A DNA stretch of 64,000 bases, from positions 1,302,001 through 1,366,000 of the forward strand of contig CAXXPS010000002.1 of assembly GCA_963669415.2 (NCBI GenBank), read 5' to 3'. This DNA comes from JAWKWH01 sp963669415 (GTDB lineage: Bacteria; Pseudomonadota; Alphaproteobacteria; Rhizobiales; Rhizobiaceae). The stretch's first letter is position 1. Every line of letters starts with the position of its first letter. The position numbers and the translations under genes are program-made. Positions 35,098-44,223 of this stretch are shown here, piece after piece. Below the pieces are notes generated by a model. That model saw only the letters and a program-made list of their open reading frames with translations. It was not told the origin of the DNA and ran no database searches.

Positions 35098-36066
35098 TCA
35101 ATTTGCAGTCCAGGTCGGGCCGGCTGCATCGCCAGTGCCAAGCACCTGATAGATTGCAGCCTCGCCAGTCATGGACGGTTCGAATGTATGGCCGAGATTT
35201 TCGGGCACACTCATCGTGTCACCCGGCCCCAGTGTTGCAGTGCCGCCATCCCACCGCACGCGCCAGTGACCCTTGACTGGTATAAGTACCGAAGGCTTTT
35301 CATAGCTTTGGGAGTCACTGGTGGCGCTGGCGCGACTAATGAATTTGACTGCGAAGCCGGGTTTGTCGCGAATGAGGCCCTTCTCACCGATCACGGTCAC
35401 CGGCGAGCGGTCCGATATCGCAACCATGTCCCAATACCGCCGCACATAGCCGCCAACAACCTTCATGCTGGGCGGCTCGGCAAACTGCTTCAGATCCCCG
35501 TCGGTTAGAAGCGGCATCGGTTTCTCACCTGCAGGCAGTGTCTCGCCCTTCTTGGTGTCGTAGAGCCTGCCCTTCTCAGACAGCACCAAGCCGTGGTCCT
35601 TTGCATCCTGGATAACCTGCGGCGCCCAGATGACCCCGCCACCTGCATCGTCGCCGCCGAGAATTGACATGATCATCCCGTAGTCATTGCCGATGTTTTC
35701 AAAACCGCGAAAAATTCCGGTTGGTATGTTGAAGATATCGCCTTCCTCCATGACCACTTCACCGGCATCGCCCCAGCGGCCCCAGAAGAAACGCCAGCGG
35801 CCTTTGAGGACAAAAAACACCTCGGCAGTGCGATGCGAGTGCAGCGAGTTTCGACACTTCGGCGGCTGACCTGCAGCACCGATATTAAAGCCGTGCGGAA
35901 TGGTGATGTGTACGTGTTGGTCTGCGGATTCCGAAACGCCGCCGCCGATAATGGTGAAATTCTCCTTTTGGTCTGATCCCGGCGTATGCGCGTCGATAAA
36001 TGCCGTCCTGCACGGTTGCAGGTCACCATAGCGCACAATACGTGGTTCCATTTCCTTCGGCGTCAT
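35098..36066 (-). CDS. Two-domain cupin protein
   Basis: A 322-residue bicupin. The N-terminal domain has a metal-site pattern HSHRTAEVFFVLKGRWRFFW followed by the second box around EEGDIFNIPTGIFRGFENIG. The C-terminal domain has a degenerate cupin core with LIPVKGHWRVRWDGGTATLG followed by PENLGHTFEPS. The HxHxxxE arrangement suggests a bound Fe or Mn in the first domain. Bicupins include ring- and diketone-cleaving dioxygenases and sugar isomerases. ATGA overlap with the upstream SnoaL-like gene shows translational coupling. Reaction unknown. Confidence 0.8.
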   Translation of the reverse strand: MTPKEMEPRIVRYGDLQPCRTAFIDAHTPGSDQKENFTIIGGGVSESADQHVHITIPHGFNIGAAGQPPKCRNSLHSHRTAEVFFVLKGRWRFFWGRWGDAGEVVMEEGDIFNIPTGIFRGFENIGNDYGMIMSILGGDDAGGGVIWAPQVIQDAKDHGLVLSEKGRLYDTKKGETLPAGEKPMPLLTDGDLKQFAEPPSMKVVGGYVRRYWDMVAISDRSPVTVIGEKGLIRDKPGFAVKFISRASATSDSQSYEKPSVLIPVKGHWRVRWDGGTATLGPGDTMSVPENLGHTFEPSMTGEAAIYQVLGTGDAAGPTWTAN

Positions 36067-37055
36067 TCAAATTCTCCAGTATGCATCAGGATCTGTTTCC
36101 AGATCGCGGTCTCATCAAACAGCGTCCATTCGCGTCGGAGCCTTGTCGGTGCTGCGCCTAGGCTGCCAAATTCCCCATGAGTCATGCCCATTACGTGCAC
36201 CTCAGCGCCGGTCGGATCGCCGAAGTAGCCCGGTCCGTCATGCTTGCCCGTCAGACTCCAGCGGATGGCAGCCCGCGGCGGCATCATCGGGTCATCGCGG
36301 CCGATGCAATGGTGAATCTCGAAGCGGGCAGAAGGAAATGAACTTCGTAATCCTGACCACAGGCGGTTTGCCGCGTCCCAGCCGTGCCCGGTTACGAAGC
36401 CCGGATATTCCAGATGAGCGCCGCGATCGTAACCTTCGGTGATCGCGGCGCCATCGCCGTCCATCAACCGATTGAGAAGATCCGCCAGCTTTTCACCCCA
36501 TTCATTGTCGTTACCGGTGCCCAAATAAGGACCGGGCTTGTCGATTTCAGGTGTAAACGGACGGACGCATTTGTTCGCGCCGCCTTGGCGCCTGATCATG
36601 TCGCCGGCGTAATCTTTCGGCGTCAGTCCCATCTGGCGCACTATCGCAGCCTGGTCGCGGACCAGCCATTCATCGTTGATCTGGTTTTCGATGGCGTGGC
36701 AGTCAGCAATGACACGGTAGGTCAACTGTGTGCCACTCGCCTTGCCATAAATTCCCTCGCGGGAGTGGGTGGCGGTCGAAAGGATGCGATGCGAACTGAG
36801 AAAACCATTCTCTGGCGAACCCGACCAGATCACGTCTTCGCCCAGAAGCTGGCGGTCCGGAAACTCGGCCAATGTCGCAGACGTGGCGGCGATCACTTCC
36901 TGATTGCCGACAACCACCGAGGCAGGAGAGCGGACCACGATGTCCGGAGCATAGCAATCATTGAGCTTTTCGAGGCCACGCTCTTCCCAGATCTCGTATG
37001 TAATCCCGAGAATGTAGTGCGGAAGATCCGCAAATTTGGCGTCGAAACCTTTCAT
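36063..37055 (-). CDS. Tandem SnoaL/NTF2-like protein (first of four in cluster C)
   Basis: A 330-residue protein with two SnoaL-like (NTF2-fold) units. The first, about residues 15-140, has LGITYEIWEERGLEKLNDCYAP, IAATSATLAEFPDRQLLGED and FLSSHRILSTATHS. The second, about 185-325, has LADLLNRLMDGDGAAITEGYDRGAHLE, WSGLRSSFPSARFEIHHCIG and the final FDETAIWKQILMHTGEFE. SnoaL folds host small-molecule isomerases, hydrolases and cyclases with an acid-base pocket. It is the most divergent of the four paralogues: it lacks the WYGPAGIG segment. It overlaps the lacI-type gene upstream and the cupin downstream by ATGA. Confidence 0.8.
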   Translation of the reverse strand: MKGFDAKFADLPHYILGITYEIWEERGLEKLNDCYAPDIVVRSPASVVVGNQEVIAATSATLAEFPDRQLLGEDVIWSGSPENGFLSSHRILSTATHSREGIYGKASGTQLTYRVIADCHAIENQINDEWLVRDQAAIVRQMGLTPKDYAGDMIRRQGGANKCVRPFTPEIDKPGPYLGTGNDNEWGEKLADLLNRLMDGDGAAITEGYDRGAHLEYPGFVTGHGWDAANRLWSGLRSSFPSARFEIHHCIGRDDPMMPPRAAIRWSLTGKHDGPGYFGDPTGAEVHVMGMTHGEFGSLGAAPTRLRREWTLFDETAIWKQILMHTGEFE

Positions 37056-38077
37056 TGCCCGTCCTTCCAGTCATCGGGAATGCGCGCCGAACCGCGCAAA
37101 ATGAGATCCCCCTCAATCTGGGTGGAACCAGGCAAGGCATCGGGATCCTCGATCCGCGCCAACAACGTATCAACAGCCGCCTGAACCATGCGATTGACCG
37201 GCTGGCGAACGGTGGTCAGATCATATGCACCCCAACTCGCCAGCGGCACGTCGTCGTAGCCAACAATCGAAATATCCTCGGCAGGCCGAATACCTAGATC
37301 GCGCAAAGCGTCAAGCACTCCGAACGCCATATGATCGTTACCGACGAAGATGGCATCCGGTCGTTTGCCGGCCTCAAGGATGTTTCTCGTGCATTCGATC
37401 GCGATCTCGCGTTTGTACATGCCGTCGACCACGACGACCGGTTCAACGCCTGCTTCATCAAGGGTCGTCAGAAAACCGGTTTGCCGGTCCCGACCGGTGG
37501 AACTTCCCTGCCAACCGGCAATATGGGCAATGCGCCTGTGATCTCCCGCCAGCAAAAACCTGGCGATCTTCTGGCCGCCGCGGATGTTGTCGGATGTCAC
37601 GTTGGTGAAATCCACGCCATCCTGGCCGCGGTTGAACAACACCACCGGAATACCCAGCGACTGCGCCCGGCTAGCCAGGTCCGAACTGATGGAAACTGAT
37701 GCGGCGATGATACCGTCAACCTGGTAATCCATCAGGTCCTGCATTACCGTCGCCACGCCGTCTTTGGAGTTCGGTGCAGTGAATATCAGGATGTGATAGC
37801 CGAGCGCCTGCAAAGCGTTTGAGAGGTGCTCAAGAGCGACCGGATAGAACTGGTTTTCCAAATAGGCGACAACGAGCCCGATGATCCGGCTGCGGCCGGA
37901 AACCATGGCACGCGCCAGAACATTGGGCCGGTAGCCAAGTTCCTCTGCAGCCTTGCGCACCTTGGCAACGGTCTTTGCGGAAGCCGATGCGCCGGGTGTG
38001 AACACGCGGCTGACCGCCGACTGGCTGACGCCTGCGCGTCTGGCTACTTCCAGGGAGGTGATCTTGGTGGTCGTCAT
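37052..38077 (-). CDS. LacI-family transcriptional regulator of cluster C
   Basis: A 341-residue regulator. N-terminal HTH TSLEVARRAGVSQSAVSRVF with the hinge helix LARAMVSGRSRIIGLVV, then a periplasmic-binding-protein-like core (FTNVTSDNIRGGQKIARFLL, GYDDVPLASWGAYDLTTVRQP). Located inside the operon it presumably controls. Overlaps the SDR gene by TAATG upstream and the SnoaL-like gene by ATGA downstream. The likely operator is the palindrome at 46654-46679 with a central CG, as LacI-family sites usually have. Effector unknown, expected to be a sugar-like compound. Confidence 0.92.
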   Translation of the reverse strand: MTTTKITSLEVARRAGVSQSAVSRVFTPGASASAKTVAKVRKAAEELGYRPNVLARAMVSGRSRIIGLVVAYLENQFYPVALEHLSNALQALGYHILIFTAPNSKDGVATVMQDLMDYQVDGIIAASVSISSDLASRAQSLGIPVVLFNRGQDGVDFTNVTSDNIRGGQKIARFLLAGDHRRIAHIAGWQGSSTGRDRQTGFLTTLDEAGVEPVVVVDGMYKREIAIECTRNILEAGKRPDAIFVGNDHMAFGVLDALRDLGIRPAEDISIVGYDDVPLASWGAYDLTTVRQPVNRMVQAAVDTLLARIEDPDALPGSTQIEGDLILRGSARIPDDWKDGQ

Positions 38078-38841
38078 TAGCCCGCCGTCCAGCCTCCGTC
38101 TATCAACAAGGAAGTTCCGGTGATAAGGGCACTCGCATCGGACGCGAGAAACACCACCGCGCCCATGATATCTTCTATCTCACCAATACGACCAAGCTTG
38201 ATCTTCGATTCGATCCATTTCACCCGTTCGGGATTTGCGAATGTTTGCTCAGTCAACGGGGTGCGGATGAATGTAGGACAGATTGTATTGACCCGGATGC
38301 CGTGGGCCGCCCATTCAATCGCCAGCGATTTCGTCATTCCTTCCACAGCATGCTTTGTCGCTGCATAGACTGACCGGTCAACTCCACCGACGTGCCCCAT
38401 CTGCGAGGAGACCGTGATGATCGAACCAGCCTTGCTGGCCTCAATCATGCCATGGGCAACGCCAACGGCGAGAAAGTGGGCAGCGCGGACATTGACCGCA
38501 AACACGGCGTCGTAGTCGGCCGGATCAGTCTCAAGTGCCGGCGCATGCCGCGCAAGGCCGGCGGAATTGACCAGAATATCAAAACTGCCCAATGGCTTGA
38601 GCATATCATGCATGGAATCAATGTCGGCCACGTCGATAACAAGCGCTTCGGCGCTCAGTCCGGCCTCTTGCACTTCACTGACCGCAGACCGCAACCGCTC
38701 TTCTCCGCGCGCTGCCATGACAACATGGGCACCGGCCTCGGCCAGCGCAACAGCACAGCCAAACCCGATGCCGGACGAAGCGCCAGCGACGAGCGCCCGA
38801 CTTCCCGTCAGGTCAAAGGACGGTGTTTTGGGCAAAGCCAC
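38077..38841 (-). CDS. Short-chain dehydrogenase/reductase (SDR) of cluster C
   Basis: A 254-residue classical SDR. NAD(P)-binding GASSGIGFG, NSAG, catalytic Ser in TVSSQMG, YAATK (Tyr/Lys), and the C-terminal TGTSLLIDGGWTAG. Start is GTG at 38841 in a TAGTG overlap with the previous stop; no ATG precedes the glycine motif. Cytoplasmic oxidation of a hydroxyl group on the imported compound is likely; the family is too broad to name the substrate. Confidence 0.9.
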   Translation of the reverse strand: MALPKTPSFDLTGSRALVAGASSGIGFGCAVALAEAGAHVVMAARGEERLRSAVSEVQEAGLSAEALVIDVADIDSMHDMLKPLGSFDILVNSAGLARHAPALETDPADYDAVFAVNVRAAHFLAVGVAHGMIEASKAGSIITVSSQMGHVGGVDRSVYAATKHAVEGMTKSLAIEWAAHGIRVNTICPTFIRTPLTEQTFANPERVKWIESKIKLGRIGEIEDIMGAVVFLASDASALITGTSLLIDGGWTAG

Positions 38842-39878
38842 TATGATGCCTCCGCCGGTGATGGAATTCGTCCAAGCAAGCGCGCTTTGTTGAACTCGCG
38901 CAGACGAGCAAACACGTCGACACCGATCTGCGAGTAGAGATCAAGCAAATCGACCAGCACCCAGTTTTCGCGGATCAGGCCTTGTTCGAGACGCCAGAAA
39001 TCCAGGCTGCGTAACACAACTTGCTTGTCCACAGGGGCAATACCCATCCACCCGTCGCCGGATAGTGTCAGGCGCATGTTGGGCCAACCGGTCTCGCAGA
39101 CATAGTCTCCCTCAGCGAACCAGTGGGACATCAGATCTCCCATGGCATCGAGTTTGCGGTCGGGCATGGCACGCAAAAACGGAATCTGATGCCAATGTCT
39201 GAAGCCGCCTATACCGCGCGACGTACCGATGCCAGCAGGGCCATACCAGTTGAATCGCGGATGCCAGTATTTATCAAGTTGCATCACATCAGGCCCGCCT
39301 TCGGCAGGATGACGGCACATATCTGCGAGCATGGCCTGGATATGTTCCAACGCCAGTTTTCCATCGCCCGTTATTTGCAATCCATCACCTGGCATTGGTC
39401 CCGGTGTGAGAACAAAGGCACCAAGTTGCGGTGCCATTGGCCAGGCATCGGCCTGCATCATCAATTCGGGGATGTCCCAGATCGCCTGCATTTCGACGAC
39501 TTGATCATCGTCAAACCGGAAAAACTCGTGGTAGCGCATATGCGCAAAATGCCCAGTCGGCGGGATGTCGAGAAAGGGCGCAGCAAAGGTGCCAACATAG
39601 TTGCCCATGCAACCCACCCAGTTTGCGCCTTCAGGCGTCTCTCCGCTTATCATTATCATGTCGCGGCGCTCCAGGTCGGGCATCGCTTCGGCAAGCGGAG
39701 CATAGCAGTGCTCAAGTAATTCACCGGCGCCGGTAAGATCGCCAAATGGATGGCACATGAGGATCGCTGCATCGGTGGCAAATGTCCCGTCCATCGCGCG
39801 ACCAACCGCGTCAGTTTCGAACGTTGCGGCAGCCTGGCGGAAGGGCAAAAGAAGCAATTTTAACGCGGATGACGGCAT
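38841..39878 (-). CDS. Tandem SnoaL/NTF2-like protein (second of four)
   Basis: A 345-residue two-domain protein. The first unit has ILMCHPFGDLTGAGELLEHCYAP and WVGCMGNYVGTFAAPFLDIPP; the second has YWHPRFNWYGPAGIGTSRGI and HWHQIPFLRAMPDRK, then DYVCETGWPNMRLTLSG and IRENWVLVDLLDLYSQIGVD. The WYGPAGIG, CxxGWPN and ENWVxxDLL segments are shared with the paralogues at 41280 and 46762, so these three form a close subfamily. Starts nine bases after the stop of the HisD-like gene, without a good ribosome site. Likely enzyme of the pathway (isomerase, cyclase or hydrolase), reaction unknown. Confidence 0.8.
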   Translation of the reverse strand: MPSSALKLLLLPFRQAAATFETDAVGRAMDGTFATDAAILMCHPFGDLTGAGELLEHCYAPLAEAMPDLERRDMIMISGETPEGANWVGCMGNYVGTFAAPFLDIPPTGHFAHMRYHEFFRFDDDQVVEMQAIWDIPELMMQADAWPMAPQLGAFVLTPGPMPGDGLQITGDGKLALEHIQAMLADMCRHPAEGGPDVMQLDKYWHPRFNWYGPAGIGTSRGIGGFRHWHQIPFLRAMPDRKLDAMGDLMSHWFAEGDYVCETGWPNMRLTLSGDGWMGIAPVDKQVVLRSLDFWRLEQGLIRENWVLVDLLDLYSQIGVDVFARLREFNKARLLGRIPSPAEAS

Positions 39879-39887
39879 GCGCGGCTA

Positions 39888-41216
39888 TCACTCTGCCGCC
39901 GCTAAAGGTTCCGCCGCCTGGCCATAGGGAACATTTCGCCCACCATAACGCCGGACACGAACGTTGCATTGTTCCGCATGGCCGACAAAACCCTCAAGCA
40001 TGCAAAGCCGGGATCCGTATTCTCCGACCATCGCAGCTGCTTCGTCGGTCAGGACTTTCTGGTAGGAGTGAGTTTTGAGGAATTTCCCTACCCAAAGCCC
40101 GCCAGTATAGCGACCTGCCTTCTTGGTCGGCAGCGTATGGTTGGTGCCGATGACTTTGTCGCCATTGGCAACATTGGTGCGCGGTCCGAGAAAAAGCGCC
40201 CCATATGAATGCATATTTTCGAGAAACCAATCATCCCGGTCTGTCATCACCTGAACATGCTCATAAGCCATATCATTGGCAACCTGCAGCATCTCTTCAT
40301 AAGTTTCGCAGACGACGACATCCCCGTAGTCACGCCAGCTGACCGCAGCTGTTTCCCTGGTCGGCAGAATCCCGAGAATGCGATCAATCTCTGCCATTGT
40401 CTGGTCAGCCAGTTTACGCGAGTTGGTGATCAGACAGGCTGGTGAGTTGTAACCATGTTCTGCCTGACCAAGCAGATCTGTTGCGCACAATTCCGCATCT
40501 ACAGTTTCATCCGCAATCACCATGGTTTCAGTCGGGCCGGCAAACAGATCAATGCCCACGCGGCCAAATAGCTGACGCTTGGCTTCTGCCACAAAAGCGT
40601 TTCCAGGACCGACCAACATATGAACCGGTTCAATGGTCTCTGTGCCAATCGCCATGGCGCCGACCGCCTGGATGCCACCCAACACATAGATCTCATGGGC
40701 TCCGCCCATCGACATCGCCGCCACGATGGCCGGATGCGGTTCGCCATTTACCGGCGGCGCTGACGCAATAATGCGTGGAACGCCTGCCACAGATGCGGTC
40801 AAAACGGACATGTGTGCCGAGGCAACCATCGGAAATTTTCCGCCCGGAACATAACAGCCCACGGATTGAACCGGGATATTGCGATGGCCGAGGATAACAC
40901 CGGGAAGTGTCTCGACTTCGATATCGGTCATCGATTTGCGCTGAGCTTCGGCGAACCTGCGAATTTGATCCTGCGCGAAACGAATATCTTCCATATCGCG
41001 CGTGGAAACTTTTTGCATCGCCGCTTCGATCTCCGATTGCGAAAGGCGGAACTTCCCGGGCGAATAATTGTCAAATTTGACCGACAGGTCTCGAACAGCT
41101 GCATCACCACGCTGTTCGATATCGGCAAGGGTACTCTCGACAACAGCACGAACCTTGGCATCATCTTCGGCCTTCTCGGCCTCATCCTTGCTGCGTTTCA
41201 GAAACTCAACTGACAT
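39888..41216 (-). CDS. Histidinol dehydrogenase-like zinc alcohol dehydrogenase (HpsN-type)
   Basis: A 442-residue protein of the HisD superfamily. Signatures: GHRNIPVQSVGCYVPGGKFP, VGPGNAFVAEAKRQLFGRVGID, AGPTETMVIADE, the zinc-site Gln-His in LLGQAEHGYNSPA, GTNHTLPTKKAGRYTGGLWV and the C-terminal His in EGFVGHAEQC. It is not expected to make histidine: it lies in a catabolic operon, not among his genes, and the sequence is of the HpsN-like branch (2,3-dihydroxypropanesulfonate 3-dehydrogenase), which oxidises an alcohol to an acid in two NAD-dependent steps. Ribosome site GAGGA before ATG. Actual substrate unknown. Confidence 0.88.
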   Translation of the reverse strand: MSVEFLKRSKDEAEKAEDDAKVRAVVESTLADIEQRGDAAVRDLSVKFDNYSPGKFRLSQSEIEAAMQKVSTRDMEDIRFAQDQIRRFAEAQRKSMTDIEVETLPGVILGHRNIPVQSVGCYVPGGKFPMVASAHMSVLTASVAGVPRIIASAPPVNGEPHPAIVAAMSMGGAHEIYVLGGIQAVGAMAIGTETIEPVHMLVGPGNAFVAEAKRQLFGRVGIDLFAGPTETMVIADETVDAELCATDLLGQAEHGYNSPACLITNSRKLADQTMAEIDRILGILPTRETAAVSWRDYGDVVVCETYEEMLQVANDMAYEHVQVMTDRDDWFLENMHSYGALFLGPRTNVANGDKVIGTNHTLPTKKAGRYTGGLWVGKFLKTHSYQKVLTDEAAAMVGEYGSRLCMLEGFVGHAEQCNVRVRRYGGRNVPYGQAAEPLAAAE

Positions 41217-41279
41217 TCCAGTATCCTCAAAATCAATTCCATGGCTGGGTCGAAACCACTTTCGATCCCGCCGTCTTGT

Positions 41280-42275
41280 TCACGCCGCCATATCGGTCTC
41301 ATCGAACAGGTCAAATCCCATCTGCAGGAGCACATGCGGCACGTCGACAAAGACCCAGTTTTCAACGAGCAAATCATCTTCGCGCCGCCACCAGTCGCAG
41401 ACCCTCATGAACAAGCGTTTGCCTTGGGAGGGTTGTCCTAGAAAGGTTTTTGCCTGGACCGCGTTCAAAGACGGCCAACCGCTTGAACAGATGTAATCGC
41501 CATCGGCAAAACGGGTAAAATGCTTGGTCTGACTGTCGGGAATCGAGCCACCGATCCATTCGCTGAAAGTCTGCTCGAACGGCACCTGAAAGCCTGCGAA
41601 ATTGTCTACTCCGACAAAACTTCCAAATGCTGCAGGACCATACCAGAGCATGTCGCCGGACCAAAAGGGTCGCCATGCTTCATCCTTGGTCGCCAGCTTA
41701 CGCAGCATGGCCGTGACCATATCGACGGATGACGCGCTGCGTGCCGGATCGCTCGGTTGCCAGCGAAGACCGTCTTGTGTCGCTGGCCCCGGAAGATACC
41801 CTGTGAAGCCCCGATATCTGCCTGGACTATCGGTGATTGACCATTGCCCGGCAGCGATCATCAGTTCGGGAATATCGAGGAAGATATAGCTTTCAACCGC
41901 GCGGCCGGCTTCCATTCGATGAAACTCACCAAAACGCAGATACGCCAAAGCTTGGGTTGGATTAATACCTAGCCATGGTGCCCGGAAATGTCCCCGGTAG
42001 TATCCGGTGCAAGTAACCCAATCGCTGTTTTCAAACGAACCCGCAAAAGCGATATAGTCGGTTCGAGTAAGGTGCAGGAAGGATTGTCGAAGCGGTTCGA
42101 GAAAACGATGTACATAATCCGACGAACCCTTCATTTCATTGAATGGATGCACAAGATTGATGACCGCGTCAGGGGCGAAAAATTCGCTGACGGCACCAGT
42201 ATGGCGATCAAAATCGTGCCTGCGAAACGCCTCACAATAGGCCCGAAGAGCTGTCTTATTCCTATCGGATCCCAT
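41280..42275 (-). CDS. Tandem SnoaL/NTF2-like protein (third of four)
   Basis: A 331-residue two-domain protein. The first unit has CEAFRRHDFDRHTGAVSEFFAPDAVINLVHPFNE and WVTCTGYYRGHFRAPWLGINP; the second has FWSGDMLWYGPAAFGSFVGVDNF and QVPFEQTFSEWIGGS, then DYICSSGWPSLNAVQAK and VENWVFVDVPHVLLQMGFD. Same architecture as the proteins at 38841 and 46762. It sits just 3 bases after the second permease gene, within the cluster C operon, so it is expressed with the importer. Confidence 0.8.
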   Translation of the reverse strand: MGSDRNKTALRAYCEAFRRHDFDRHTGAVSEFFAPDAVINLVHPFNEMKGSSDYVHRFLEPLRQSFLHLTRTDYIAFAGSFENSDWVTCTGYYRGHFRAPWLGINPTQALAYLRFGEFHRMEAGRAVESYIFLDIPELMIAAGQWSITDSPGRYRGFTGYLPGPATQDGLRWQPSDPARSASSVDMVTAMLRKLATKDEAWRPFWSGDMLWYGPAAFGSFVGVDNFAGFQVPFEQTFSEWIGGSIPDSQTKHFTRFADGDYICSSGWPSLNAVQAKTFLGQPSQGKRLFMRVCDWWRREDDLLVENWVFVDVPHVLLQMGFDLFDETDMAA

Positions 42276-42278
42276 GCT

Positions 42279-43160
42279 CTAACCCTTAACCGCGCCCGCG
42301 GTCAGGCCGCTGACGATTTGGCGTTGGAAGAACATGACCAGAATGAACAACGGCACCGTCGTCGAAACCACCGCGGCAACCGCGAACATGACCTGGCCCT
42401 CGGTATAAGTTGTGCCAAGAAAAGCTGCGATATGGGGAACCATGGTTCGATTGCTCTCGCTTAAAAGCATCGAAGTAACGGCAAAGTCGTTATAGGCGAG
42501 GAGAAATGAGAACAGCCCTGTGGTTATCACACCTGGCCACATCACCGGAATGATGACCTGCCGAAACGCCTGGAACTGTGTACACCCATCGACCTTGGCG
42601 CTCTCGTCAAGTTCCTTGGGAATGCTTTGAAAAAATGAATGCAGCATCCACAACGTAAACGGCTGATTGATGGCTACCAGGACGATGATCGTGGTCGGCA
42701 ATATTCCCCAGACATTCCACTCAAAAAATGGCAGCAGATAACCGGCCACCAGCGTGATTGGCGGCATTGCGCGGAACATCAGTGCAATAATCAACAGCCA
42801 GAACGTATAGCGGAAGCCGGACCGCGAGAGCGCATAACCACCAAGCGTGCCGAAGGTCAGCGAAGTGCAGACAACAAAGAAGCAGACGATGAATGTGTTT
42901 ATGGTGCTACGCCAAAACTCTTCCTGAATCCAGGCACCATAGTATCCGGCATTGGTGAACGGGCTACCATACTCGGCGATAGTGCGTTCTCCGGTGAGCG
43001 CATTTGTCCAGTCGGTGATCGAGAAGAAATCAAGCTCAACCTTGAAACTTCCCCAAGCTGTCCAAATGAAAGGAAACGCCGCCGCGATTAGCCACAACAC
43101 GACAAACGTATAAATCGTAATTCTCAATCCAAGCGATCTTTGCTGGGCGCGGGCTGCCAT
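42279..43160 (-). CDS. Sugar-type ABC transporter permease, MalG/UgpE-like
   Basis: A 293-residue inner-membrane permease with about six helices and the EAA loop IPKELDESAKVDGCTQFQAF (E-S-A-x-x-D-G). The ATG at 43160 follows AAGGGGAAGG and nearly touches the stop of the other permease gene (43162); an upstream TTG at 43223 would place 21 unconvincing residues before it. The CUT1 (carbohydrate uptake) family includes importers of sugars, glycerol phosphate and polyols. Confidence 0.92.
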   Translation of the reverse strand: MAARAQQRSLGLRITIYTFVVLWLIAAAFPFIWTAWGSFKVELDFFSITDWTNALTGERTIAEYGSPFTNAGYYGAWIQEEFWRSTINTFIVCFFVVCTSLTFGTLGGYALSRSGFRYTFWLLIIALMFRAMPPITLVAGYLLPFFEWNVWGILPTTIIVLVAINQPFTLWMLHSFFQSIPKELDESAKVDGCTQFQAFRQVIIPVMWPGVITTGLFSFLLAYNDFAVTSMLLSESNRTMVPHIAAFLGTTYTEGQVMFAVAAVVSTTVPLFILVMFFQRQIVSGLTAGAVKG

Positions 43161-43161
43161 G

Positions 43162-44190
43162 TCAGACCTTCCCCTTGAAATCACGCCAGGTGCGAACGAG
43201 AACCGGTGAAAGCAAAATGCCAACGCCGATAATCGTCAACACCGACGAAGCGGAAGCTGATGACAATTGCCGTGTTTCGCCACCCAGATCGTTGAATATG
43301 AACCAGCTCAAACTGGTGGCGTGAGCCGACGCGTTGAAACCGACAATTGGTTCAAAGACCCTGAAATTGTCCATGAGTTGCATGAGCGCAACGAAGGTCA
43401 TCAATGGCATAAGATGCGGCACGATAACGTAGCGCACCTGCTGCCATCGCGTTGCCCCGTCTATTTGCGCCGCCTCTATCTGGTCCTGCGGAAGGGTTTG
43501 CAATCCGGCATAGAAGATAACAAAGGCAAAGGGTGCAGCGTGCCAGATTCCGTAAATAATCAGCGAAACCCACATCAGTCCGGTCGATGCTTTCAGCGAC
43601 AGGCTGGGGTCTCCGGCAAGCGCCTGGATCGCGCTGCCTAGAATGTTGCGGCTGTCGATCATCCAAAACAGCACCAAGGCGCCGATCAAAGGGGTGATCA
43701 CAAACGGCAGCAGCGAGAAAAAAACCACTATTCCCTTCAGCCGCGCATGCAGTGAATTGACGGCAAGTGCAATCATCAGCCCAAGAATGATGACCAAAGG
43801 TGTTACCAGAAATGTGAACGTGAGCGTAAAGGCCATCGCCCGGTAGAAAGGCAGATTTCCCAGCTTGTCCGCAAACTCATCCCAGCTTTGCGATGTGTTC
43901 CATGCATCGGCAACTTCGCCGGTGGCCAAATGTCCGCGATCAAAAAAGACATCCAGACCGACGAAGCGGCCCAGAGGCTCAGCTTCCCGGAGGTTGCGCG
44001 TGGCATCCTGATCGATTTTTGTCTCTGTCGTGCAACCAACCAGCGGCGTGCAGTTCTCGACTTCCACCAACACAGCCGGATGCGGTGCATAGATTGACTG
44101 CACAACAACCGAGATGATGGGGAAGGCTATAAACAACAGCATAGCCGCCCCTGTGGGCAGAAAGAACCAGAAAAAAGTGCTGTGTCGCAT
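43162..44190 (-). CDS. Sugar-type ABC transporter permease, MalF/UgpA-like
   Basis: A 342-residue permease. First helix TFFWFFLPTGAAMLLFIAFP, then a large external loop (about residues 40-110) with two Cys in ENCTPLVGCTTE, then the core with EAA loop LPQDQIEAAQIDGATRWQQ. The ATG at 44190 is preferred over a TTG at 44223 that would begin inside the hairpin following the receptor gene. The long periplasmic loop with a probable disulphide is unusual for this family. Confidence 0.9.
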   Translation of the reverse strand: MRHSTFFWFFLPTGAAMLLFIAFPIISVVVQSIYAPHPAVLVEVENCTPLVGCTTETKIDQDATRNLREAEPLGRFVGLDVFFDRGHLATGEVADAWNTSQSWDEFADKLGNLPFYRAMAFTLTFTFLVTPLVIILGLMIALAVNSLHARLKGIVVFFSLLPFVITPLIGALVLFWMIDSRNILGSAIQALAGDPSLSLKASTGLMWVSLIIYGIWHAAPFAFVIFYAGLQTLPQDQIEAAQIDGATRWQQVRYVIVPHLMPLMTFVALMQLMDNFRVFEPIVGFNASAHATSLSWFIFNDLGGETRQLSSASASSVLTIIGVGILLSPVLVRTWRDFKGKV

Positions 44191-44223
44191 GAGGTTCGAA
44201 CCGGGTTGGATGCAGGCATTCAA

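Noticed and set aside
36384..37184. 266-residue plus-strand frame opposite the SnoaL-like gene
   Set aside because: It is the antisense shadow of a clear coding gene, has no family likeness and no ribosome site.
39888..41216. Histidine biosynthesis gene hisD
   Set aside because: It is in a LacI-regulated import operon with no other his genes, and resembles the HpsN-like branch.
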